Positions 6,627-12,345 of a DNA stretch of 20,047 nucleotides are shown one piece after another. Source of the stretch: a virus; the IMG/VR virus record IMGVR_UViG_3300041964_000040, positions 1 to 20,047 of that record. The stretch is one strand, 5' to 3'. The notes under the pieces are model-generated. The model searched no databases and was not told the DNA's origin. It saw only the letters and a list, made by a program, of their open reading frames with translations. Made by a program: the position numbers and the translations under genes. Each line of letters starts with the position of its first letter. Positions within the stretch are counted from its first letter, which is position 1.

Positions 6627-7202
6627 TCAGATTCGCTCGAGACGGACGCCGATGTATCGCGCGTTGCCGCCGGCGTTCGGCGCTTCGCGACACTCGATGA
6701 TCTCGAACCCGAAGTCGCGCGCCTGCGCGATGCAGGCCACCACCGATGTCTCGGCGATGCGTGCGCCGATCGTGTTCGGAATCTTCAGCCGCTCGAACTT
6801 CAGCCCAAGCGCATTCAGCAGCGCGGAATCCGCATTGCCGCCGCCGATCTTCACCAGGCCGATCGTCAGGAAGACGGTGACGCTGTGCTTTACGTTCTGG
6901 AGGAGCGCGAACCAGTGCTTGAACGGTGACCCGTAGGTGTCGATATCGATCACGTTCTGCTCGACTCCTGGCTGCTCGAGGATGCGAACGCTGTCGATCT
7001 TCAGTCGGCCCTTCTTCGGGTTTAGGTCCACGCCCCAATACGCGACGCCGTCGAACTCGCGCCGGAGTACTCCCCACAAGCGGCCGCTCGCTTGGCAGCA
7101 GTCGAGGACCATTATCATGCCCTCGGTGTGATACTTCCGGAGGAAGTGGCGCCGCAACGCGAGCTTCGCGTCGGGATTATGATTGTCTGTCTTCTTCGAC
7201 AT
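6627..7202 (-). CDS. Small Rossmann-fold protein, possible Trm1-like methyltransferase
   Basis: 191 residues from an ATG at 7202, overlapping the ParB-like gene by 26 bases. Around residues 29-45, MVLDCCQASGRLWG occupies the place of SAM-binding motif I. It is followed by WGVDLNP (the acidic end of strand 2) and, near 93-103, by DIDTYGSPFKHW, which resembles the DPFGSP motif of Trm1-type tRNA guanine N2-methyltransferases. A later strand-helix part (FGFEIIECREAP) completes a class I fold. Motif I is degenerate, so activity and substrate (RNA, DNA or none) are uncertain. The placement beside a ParB-fold protein is a common phage nucleic-acid-modification pairing. Confidence 0.6.
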   Translation of the reverse strand: MSKKTDNHNPDAKLALRRHFLRKYHTEGMIMVLDCCQASGRLWGVLRREFDGVAYWGVDLNPKKGRLKIDSVRILEQPGVEQNVIDIDTYGSPFKHWFALLQNVKHSVTVFLTIGLVKIGGGNADSALLNALGLKFERLKIPNTIGARIAETSVVACIAQARDFGFEIIECREAPNAGGNARYIGVRLERI

Positions 7203-7818
7203 CTGGCTCCGTGTTGTTCACTGCGGTCTCGACGACTGTCTCCGGGATCCGCGCGATCTTCTCGATGAGCGGGCTGATCTTTCCGAACTGCACGGTCGGG
7301 ATGCCGACGAGCACCCACGACATTCTTGGTGCTGGCGGGATTGCTACCTCGCGCAACAGATCCTCCGTCGACGACGCTTCGAGTTCGGCCATGACGCCGG
7401 CAAGTTCCATGTCCATGCCGGCGCCCTTCAGTTCACTCATCAGCTCGACAAGCAGGTCCTGGTCATAGTCGACCGTGCTCTCGGCAAGCCAGTTGTCCGC
7501 GAGCATCGCGGCTTTCTCTTCGGCCTCGCTTGCGAAGTCCTGGCGATCGATCGGCACGAGGGCGACGCCCAAGACGTTCACGGCCGCGAGCTGCGCGCCA
7601 TGTCCGGCGATGATGAGGCCGGACAGGTTCGAGACGACGATGGCCTTGCGCCACGCGCCAAGCTGGTTCGGCGGCCGGATCACCTTCGCATACAGCCGCT
7701 GCTTCGCGGCTGAGTGCTTCTTCGGGTTTTGCGGGTGAGGCCGCAGCGTGTTCGGATCGGCGAGTTCGCTGTGGGCGCACAGGACGGGGATGCCGTCGGC
7801 GAGGATCGGTTTTTTCAT
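7177..7818 (-). CDS. ParB-fold (ParB/Srx superfamily) phage protein
   Basis: 213 residues from an ATG at 7818. The N-terminal ParB domain spans about 20-105: LRPHPQNPKKH, then AIVVSNLSGLIIAGHG and AAMLADNWLAE, matching the NPnkH, pivv, GHg and DN signatures of phage ParB-like proteins. Where GHGR is usual the sequence reads GHGAQLAA, so the expected Arg is missing; ParB-type CTPase or nuclease activity may be altered. The rest is mostly helical. It is followed by the Rossmann protein with a 26-base overlap. ParB-fold proteins in such contexts are often linked to DNA modification; a partition role is unlikely because no ParA is seen. Confidence 0.82.
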   Translation of the reverse strand: MKKPILADGIPVLCAHSELADPNTLRPHPQNPKKHSAAKQRLYAKVIRPPNQLGAWRKAIVVSNLSGLIIAGHGAQLAAVNVLGVALVPIDRQDFASEAEEKAAMLADNWLAESTVDYDQDLLVELMSELKGAGMDMELAGVMAELEASSTEDLLREVAIPPAPRMSWVLVGIPTVQFGKISPLIEKIARIPETVVETAVNNTEPDVEEDRQS

Positions 7819-7917
7819 GGGAACAAGGTTTGACGGTGTCGCATGCGCGAATGACGTGGGTTTGGAAAACTGGCTAGGGGGTGGGGTGAGTAGAAGACTC
7901 CCTACTAGGGGGGCCTA

Positions 7918-7951
7918 AACGTTCAGCTCAGCGGCTCAACGTTCAGCTCAG
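7918..7951. repeat. Tandem direct repeat in intergenic gap
   Basis: AACGTTCAGCTCAG occurs at 7918-7931 and again at 7938-7951, 20 bases apart (about two helical turns). The copies lie in the 143-base gap between the DUF3102-like stop (7962) and the ParB-like start (7818), a plausible place for a regulator binding pair. The rest of the gap is G-rich (GGGGTGGGG near 7880) with no supported gene. Confidence 0.6.
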
Positions 7952-7961
7952 GCCTGAAGGT

Positions 7962-8483
7962 TCAAGCATCGCCGAAGAGCTTGCGCAGCCAGTCGTATGC
8001 TGGACGGAAGTCGCGCCGCAGCTCGTCTTCATCAGCATCGTCTTGCCCTGCTTCGATGCGTTGGATCATGCGAGCGAGGTCGTTCACAACCGCACTGTGA
8101 TGCGTCGATTTGCTGAACGATTCGTCGCCAGCTTGTGGCGGATGAGTCTTCTTCGGCACGTTCGCGATCGCGTACTTACGGATCGAGTCGTGCTTCAAAT
8201 CGCCAACGCGTTGGCAATTTGGATTGTCGTTGTCGATCTTCATGTAGAGCCGACGCGTAGAGCCAGCTAGCTCGGGCCAATTGCTGGAGATCCACGTCTC
8301 CCATTCGCCATGCGGCAGCTGATCCTTCAGGAAGTTGAGCCGCTTGCCGCATTGCCAAGCTTTCTCCAACTCAGTGCGGTCGGCGACTTCGATCGTCGCG
8401 CGTGCCTGCTCTGCTTCAGCATGCAGCAGCTTTGCCTCGGTTAGCTGCTTCCGGATGATCTCTAACTCTGTGCTTTTCGGCAT
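7962..8483 (-). CDS. DUF3102-like phage protein
   Basis: 173 residues from an ATG at 8483, overlapping the previous gene by 22 bases. A long N-terminal helix (residues 1-45) leads into GKRLNFLKDQLPHGEWETW (about 47-65). This is the typical DUF3102 pattern, in which a helix with GxxLxxxK is followed by HGxWxxWL. After that come STRRLYMKI and a DSIRKYAIANVP segment. DUF3102 proteins occur in phages and mobile elements, and their role is not established; the pattern suggests DNA binding. The C-terminal 60 residues are acidic and helical. Confidence 0.7.
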   Translation of the reverse strand: MPKSTELEIIRKQLTEAKLLHAEAEQARATIEVADRTELEKAWQCGKRLNFLKDQLPHGEWETWISSNWPELAGSTRRLYMKIDNDNPNCQRVGDLKHDSIRKYAIANVPKKTHPPQAGDESFSKSTHHSAVVNDLARMIQRIEAGQDDADEDELRRDFRPAYDWLRKLFGDA

Positions 8484-9031
8484 TTGATTCGTGTCCCCTC
8501 ACCGCGCATCACTCCGTTGCGAAAGCCGCGAAACGTATCGCGGAAGTTCTGCACGGTGCGATTGAACGCCTGGCGTGTTTTGTTCTGCAGACTTGCGATC
8601 GCAGCGTTTGTATTGCGACCACCCAGAAGATCTCGGCGCAGCACGTAGATCATGGCGAACGTCCGTGTCCCCATCTGAGAGAGTGATGTGCAATCGCGGC
8701 ACCACGCGAGCAACGGCCAGTAGTTAGCGCCGATCAGCAAAGGATCAGTTCCGCTCAGCGCTTCGCGCAATCCCTTCTCGAGATCCCGTGGAACCCCGGG
8801 CATCATGCCGGCGAACAGCGCCGGCCGCATCACCTTGAGCATCGTGGCGAGATGCCAGCCCATATCGACCAGCGTCGTCGCCTCGGTCGCCCACACGAGC
8901 GCGGACGAGAACGCATCGCTGATCAGCTGCAGCTCGTCGACGATGACCGGCTCGCTGTGAACCGGCGTCAGGTCGATCGCATGGTCAGCCGCGTCCGAGA
9001 ATTCATCCTCGTCATCACCAATCTTGCGCAC
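8462..9031 (-). CDS. Unrecognised helical protein; true start probably upstream
   Basis: 189 residues from a GTG at 9031, the only usual start codon in this frame. However, the frame is open and strongly protein-like for another 190 bases upstream, back to a TAA just after the histidine-kinase stop near 9230 (segments GTYLSEKRSDWNQYQLAKAEYE and ELQQLKELGLDEFPAWDRGFGP). The GTG also lacks a ribosome-binding site. Either the start is non-standard or one base has been gained or lost near 9200. The body is helical, with ATEATTLVDMGWHLATMLKV in the middle and a TRQAFNRTVQNFRDTF segment near the end that could be a small HTH. Function unknown. Confidence 0.6.
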   Translation of the reverse strand: MRKIGDDEDEFSDAADHAIDLTPVHSEPVIVDELQLISDAFSSALVWATEATTLVDMGWHLATMLKVMRPALFAGMMPGVPRDLEKGLREALSGTDPLLIGANYWPLLAWCRDCTSLSQMGTRTFAMIYVLRRDLLGGRNTNAAIASLQNKTRQAFNRTVQNFRDTFRGFRNGVMRGEGTRIKCRKAQS

Positions 9032-9225
9032 TGGACCAAAGCCGCGGTCCCAGGCGGGAAACTCGTCCAGACCGAGTTCTTTTAGTTGCTGCAGCTCCTC
9101 AGGCGATTTTGAAGCGACGAATGCTTCGTACTCTGCCTTGGCTAATTGATATTGGTTCCAGTCGGATCGCTTTTCGCTCAGATACGTTCCGAGCGGAGGG
9201 ATAGAACTTCCGGCCGGACGTTCTT

Positions 9226-9852
9226 CTACTTAGCACCTGCCATGCCGCACGCCGGCAGCAGGATTGTGAACGTCGAGCCGACGTCTTCGGAACTCTGCAC
9301 TTCGACGCGGCCGCCCAGCTCTTCCACCGTCGATCGCACGATCGACAACCCGCGGCCGTGCTCGTTGTCGGCGCTGAGAGTCCCATCCCATAACGTCAGC
9401 AGTTTCTCGGGCGTCATCCCACAGCCAGTGTCGCCGATCGTCACGCCCACCGCGCCAGTCGCCGCAAACGTCGCTAACCGCAGCGTCCCTCCCTTGGGCA
9501 TCGCTTTGCACGCATTGAGGCACAGATTGAACAGCGCCCCGAAAAGCACCGTCGCGTCCCCGATCGGCCCCGCCGGCAGATCATTCGCGCACAACACCTT
9601 CAGCTCGACCGTCGGTCCGGGTAACGCTGCCAGCGCGCTCGCCAGCTGGCCCACCACTAGGTTCAGATCCAGCGGGCCATGACCTGACCGCGATTGCTCG
9701 AACAGCAGCTTCAGCACCTTCTCGATCCGCCCCGCAGCGTCGATGATCTGTCGGAAGCAGTCGGCCGCAGGCTTGCGCTCTTCGAGCCCGCAGTCTGCAA
9801 ACCCGAGGATCACCGTCAGGTGGTTCCGTATCTCATGTGCTGTGTCGAGCAT
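9226..9852 (-). CDS. Minimal histidine kinase (HisKA plus HATPase_c, no sensor domain)
   Basis: 208 residues with a complete kinase core and almost nothing before it. The phospho-acceptor is His6 in AHEIRNHLTVILGFAD, followed by the second dimerisation helix to about residue 55. N-box Asn109 and Asn113 sit in NLCLNACKAMPKGG, the G1 box is DTGCGM at 141-146, and the G2 region is HGRGLSIVR at 165-173. It ends with the usual GSTFTILLPA strand. The codon before the ATG at 9852 is an in-frame TAG, so no sensory or transmembrane region is attached. It lies 67 bases after the replication gene. No response regulator is present in the window. It would autophosphorylate on His6 if active; the partner is unknown. 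Confidence 0.88.
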   Translation of the reverse strand: MLDTAHEIRNHLTVILGFADCGLEERKPAADCFRQIIDAAGRIEKVLKLLFEQSRSGHGPLDLNLVVGQLASALAALPGPTVELKVLCANDLPAGPIGDATVLFGALFNLCLNACKAMPKGGTLRLATFAATGAVGVTIGDTGCGMTPEKLLTLWDGTLSADNEHGRGLSIVRSTVEELGGRVEVQSSEDVGSTFTILLPACGMAGAK

Positions 9853-9919
9853 CTACGGGCCACCATTTACCACGACCGCTCGGACATTACGAGTTCCGCA
9901 TACTTGCGGATCGTGGAAG

Positions 9920-10909
9920 TCACCACAGGTGGAAAGTGCGGCCGAGCTGCTGCGCGATCTTCTGGCACTCCCTGAACAACACAGCGCCGAGTGGCTGCTT
10001 GCGCTTGTTCTTCGGGTTCAGCTCCAGGAGCTTCACGTTCCCTGCTGCCTCACGAACGATCGCTGGGTTGTCGCGCACCCTCCGGATCCAGTTAAACCGG
10101 TTCCGCTCGTGGAAGTCATCGCGATCGCGCGCCGACTTGTGCATCAGCGTCTCCACCAGGCCGAACACATATTCGCGTTCCGGACAGTTGAAGCTCTTCT
10201 TCCGCTCGGACCCGGCGGCAGCCGGCGTCTGCATTGGTGGATCACCAACGGTCACGTATTGCTGTACGTGCAGTGTACGGCTGTTTTGCAATACGTCGCC
10301 CGCACGCGCGTACGCGCGACTCGTTAGGCTGGGCTTTTCGCAGATTGGCGAATCACCAACGCCCCCCGTCGTTGGTGGTTTACCAATTGGTGATTCACCA
10401 ATCCGCCAGTCCGGCTCGGACGCCGCGTCTCTCGCAGCCATTGCGATCCCCTCATTCAAACCCGGCGCCTCGGCCGGCAATGGCAGCTTCCCCTGCCCGG
10501 TAGTCGGCTCGCATCCGGCCGACGCATTCTCATTCAGCTGTTCCAGCTGGTGAGCCCGCTCTATCGCACGTTCCACATCGAACAATGGCTTCCGCTCAGT
10601 CCAGAACGCCGCTGACGGGATGAACGAATACACCCTGCCCTCTTCCTGGACGATGCCCTTGTCCTTCAGCCGCTGCAGCGTGCGTGAGACATCGCCCTTG
10701 TCGATACCCGTCAGATCGACAAACGCCTGCAGCTCCGGAATCACCGCCGACACGCGGCCGCGCGCGAACGAATAATCGATGATCACGTTCGCGATCCGCC
10801 GCTCCCGCTCCGTCACATCGTACATCCGAAGTGAGAGACGGCTCATCTGCTCGAGCTGTTGATAGTAGGCCTCGGTCAAAGCTGGCTTGGACCTCCATCC
10901 CACTCCCAC
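9920..10909 (-). CDS. Phage replication initiator-like protein, winged helix (lambda O-like arrangement)
   Basis: 329 residues. Residues about 20-105 are a MarR/winged-helix DNA-binding domain (ERERRIANVIIDYSFA, LTGIDKGDVSRTLQRLKDKG, VYSFIPSAAFW), typical of the N-terminus of phage replication proteins that recruit the host helicase. The middle (about 130-235) is low-complexity and Pro/Gly-rich because it is encoded by iteron repeats. The C-terminal domain (CPEREYVFGLVETL, FNWIRRVRDNP) is probably the partner-binding part. An origin inside the initiator gene is the lambda O design. The start is uncertain: a GTG at 10909, or a TTG at 10879 that overlaps the ASCH stop as TTGA with GGAGG upstream. 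Confidence 0.75.
   Translation of the reverse strand: MGVGWRSKPALTEAYYQQLEQMSRLSLRMYDVTERERRIANVIIDYSFARGRVSAVIPELQAFVDLTGIDKGDVSRTLQRLKDKGIVQEEGRVYSFIPSAAFWTERKPLFDVERAIERAHQLEQLNENASAGCEPTTGQGKLPLPAEAPGLNEGIAMAARDAASEPDWRIGESPIGKPPTTGGVGDSPICEKPSLTSRAYARAGDVLQNSRTLHVQQYVTVGDPPMQTPAAAGSERKKSFNCPEREYVFGLVETLMHKSARDRDDFHERNRFNWIRRVRDNPAIVREAAGNVKLLELNPKNKRKQPLGAVLFRECQKIAQQLGRTFHLW
10233..10402. repeat. Four dyad-symmetric iterons, candidate replication origin
   Basis: Four related 17-mers built on TTGGTG-N3-CACCAA lie at 10233-10249, 10344-10360, 10371-10387 and 10386-10402 (the last two overlap by two bases). Copies 1 and 4 are perfect dyads; copies 2 and 3 each have one arm mismatch. They lie in the middle of the initiator gene, as lambda iterons lie in gene O, and are the obvious binding sites for its winged-helix domain. 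I see no long AT-rich tract beside them. Confidence 0.72.
10254..10296. repeat. 9-bp inverted repeat between iterons
   Basis: ACGTATTGC (10254-10262) pairs perfectly with GCAATACGT (10288-10296) across 25 bases that themselves contain TGTACGTGCAGTGTACG. Just after it, CGCGCGTACGCGCG at 10305-10318 is a 14-base perfect palindrome. Both lie between the first iteron and the other three. They may be part of the origin (cruciform, or binding of a second protein), although the sequence is also coding. Confidence 0.55.
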
Positions 10910-11331
10910 AATGAAAGCGCGCCCTTCGCAGGGATTGGCACTGGAAGCATCCGGATCTCGGCAAGCTTCCAGGCGAAACGACCAGGCGAGTAAGCACCGA
11001 AGCTTCGCTCAGGCTCACCCGGCGCGTTTGCGTCGGTAATCCTGAAGCAGTCGACCAGCTCGCACGTCGCGAGCACGAAACCTCGCGGAAGACCCTCGCG
11101 CAGCACCAAGTCGTCGTCGCGATGACCGGCAAGATTCTGCCGGAGCGCCAGCATCAAGGTGCGGTAGTACGGCTCGTCAAAACAAAGCTCGTAGCAGTCG
11201 CGCGGCAATCCTTTGGCCGCGTGGATCGCCAGCGGCCCACGATAACGCGTCGACCAGCTGCGCGTCTCGATACGCTTTGCTCCGATCGCGACCAGCGTTG
11301 CCCATGGTTGGGTGAGCGTCAGAGCCTTCAT
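10876..11331 (-). CDS. ASCH-domain protein
   Basis: 151 residues from an ATG at 11331 that overlaps the previous stop as ATGA. The N-terminus is diagnostic: LTLTQPWATLVAIGAKRIETRSW (residues 4-26), then YRGPLAIHAAKG, the beta-barrel of the ASCH (PUA-like) superfamily with the G-x-K-x-IETR signature. A later strand, GFVLATCELVDC (about 84-95), and the C-terminal WKLAEIRML also fit. ASCH proteins bind RNA or modified nucleosides, and some are RNases or N4-acetylcytidine amidohydrolases. In a phage operon it probably recognises RNA. Family confident; activity not shown. Confidence 0.85.
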   Translation of the reverse strand: MKALTLTQPWATLVAIGAKRIETRSWSTRYRGPLAIHAAKGLPRDCYELCFDEPYYRTLMLALRQNLAGHRDDDLVLREGLPRGFVLATCELVDCFRITDANAPGEPERSFGAYSPGRFAWKLAEIRMLPVPIPAKGALSLWEWDGGPSQL

Positions 11332-11816
11332 AGCAGCTGAGCCTGACTCTCCCCTTGGCCAATTTGCTCACGGATAGCGCGCAGCGCAGCAAGCTTCCGG
11401 CTCGCGTCGTTAAACGGCGCAGGACCGTGACTGCCGTTCGTTAAACGCGGTGGACCAGAGCCGTTGTGGAGCTGCGGACGATGTGAACCATTCGCGAGCT
11501 TCAACGCCTTCTTCGCCGTCGCGACCAGCGTCTTCGATGGCTTAGCGACCGGCGTTACGATCTCCGCTTCCCCGGTCTTGCGTTTCCGCTTCCACACTAC
11601 CCCGCGTGGAATCGGGGTGAGCGATACACGAGTCAGAGCACCCACCATCCATTGCTCCTCCGCGTCGGTGTAATCCAGCGTGATTTCGTTCGAGTGCAGA
11701 TCCACGTCTACCGGGACTGCATCAGCCATTAGCGTCATCAGCGCCGAGAGCCCGCGGTTATCCGGGATTACGAAATCGCGGCCGGCGACTCGCAGGATGA
11801 ACTTCGGCATCTTCAT
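11328..11816 (-). CDS. Hypothetical protein with repeated NGSH-type linker
   Basis: 162 residues from an ATG at 11816, coupled by ATGA to both neighbours. Residues 1-65 form a compact beta-rich domain (FILRVAGRDFVIPDNRGLSALM, EITLDYTDAEEQWMVG). From about 75 it turns into a basic linker (KRKRKTGEAEIV, ATAKKALKL) and then a short repeat carrying NGSHRP, NGSGPP and NGSHGP before a final helix (KLAALRAIREQIGQ). Unrecognised. The repeat looks like a flexible spacer, perhaps between a binding head and a helical tail. Confidence 0.65.
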   Translation of the reverse strand: MKMPKFILRVAGRDFVIPDNRGLSALMTLMADAVPVDVDLHSNEITLDYTDAEEQWMVGALTRVSLTPIPRGVVWKRKRKTGEAEIVTPVAKPSKTLVATAKKALKLANGSHRPQLHNGSGPPRLTNGSHGPAPFNDASRKLAALRAIREQIGQGESQAQLL

Positions 11817-12127
11817 AGGAACAACCCCAGCGGCGCCGAAGCACCGCGCGTCTGGCTAACTCGGATCGGCAGCTCGCCGCCGCTAGCCATGTGAGTGAAG
11901 AACTCATCCGCCGTTCCGCCGCGGAGCTCCGTCATCGTCTGCGCGATTGCGACCTTCTGATCATCGGTGCATCCGCTCCAAGCCACCACGTAGGCTTCCG
12001 TCTCCTCTGAACCGACCAGAGAAACCTTGCTCGGTAGCAGGCTCTTGATCGGCACCCCGTGTTCGAAGATCGCGTAGAACGGCGACTCCTGGAGAAGACT
12101 AGCTGTGCAGCCGCGCCACTTGCTCAT
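11813..12127 (-). CDS. Hypothetical small protein
   Basis: 104 residues. The start at the ATG at 12127 is chosen because it overlaps the zinc-protein stop as ATGA; a longer in-frame start exists but would run deep into that gene. It reads as a mixed alpha/beta protein (SPFYAIFEHGVPIKSLL, EAYVVAWSGCTDDQKVAIAQ, ADEFFTHMASG). No family recognised. Being held between coupled genes in the same operon supports expression. Confidence 0.65.
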   Translation of the reverse strand: MSKWRGCTASLLQESPFYAIFEHGVPIKSLLPSKVSLVGSEETEAYVVAWSGCTDDQKVAIAQTMTELRGGTADEFFTHMASGGELPIRVSQTRGASAPLGLFL

Positions 12128-12345
12128 GACGGTTGCACCGCGATCGCGGTGATTGGATGCCGGCACTCGCTGCAGAACAACACCAGGCGGCCGCCCTTCT
12201 CGTAACCCGCTACGACTTTGTCGGTCTGAGGATGGCAGCGCGATCGCAAGACCATCCGATCAGTCATGCCGCACTTGCACCCGGGCTTCGCGCAGCCACC
12301 GGACGCCATCACATCGAGCTGAAGAGCGGTCAGGGCGTTGCTCAT
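12124..12345 (-). CDS. Small zinc-finger protein
   Basis: 73 residues, ATG at 12345 overlapping the HerA-like gene's stop as ATGA. Cys residues come in CAKPGCKCG near residues 18-25 and CSEC near 58-61, with a Cys-His pair (RCHPQ) between, so it probably folds around one or two zinc ions. Small zinc fingers of this kind often act as DNA, RNA or protein adaptors in phages. No specific family is recognised. Confidence 0.7.
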   Translation of the reverse strand: MSNALTALQLDVMASGGCAKPGCKCGMTDRMVLRSRCHPQTDKVVAGYEKGGRLVLFCSECRHPITAIAVQPS

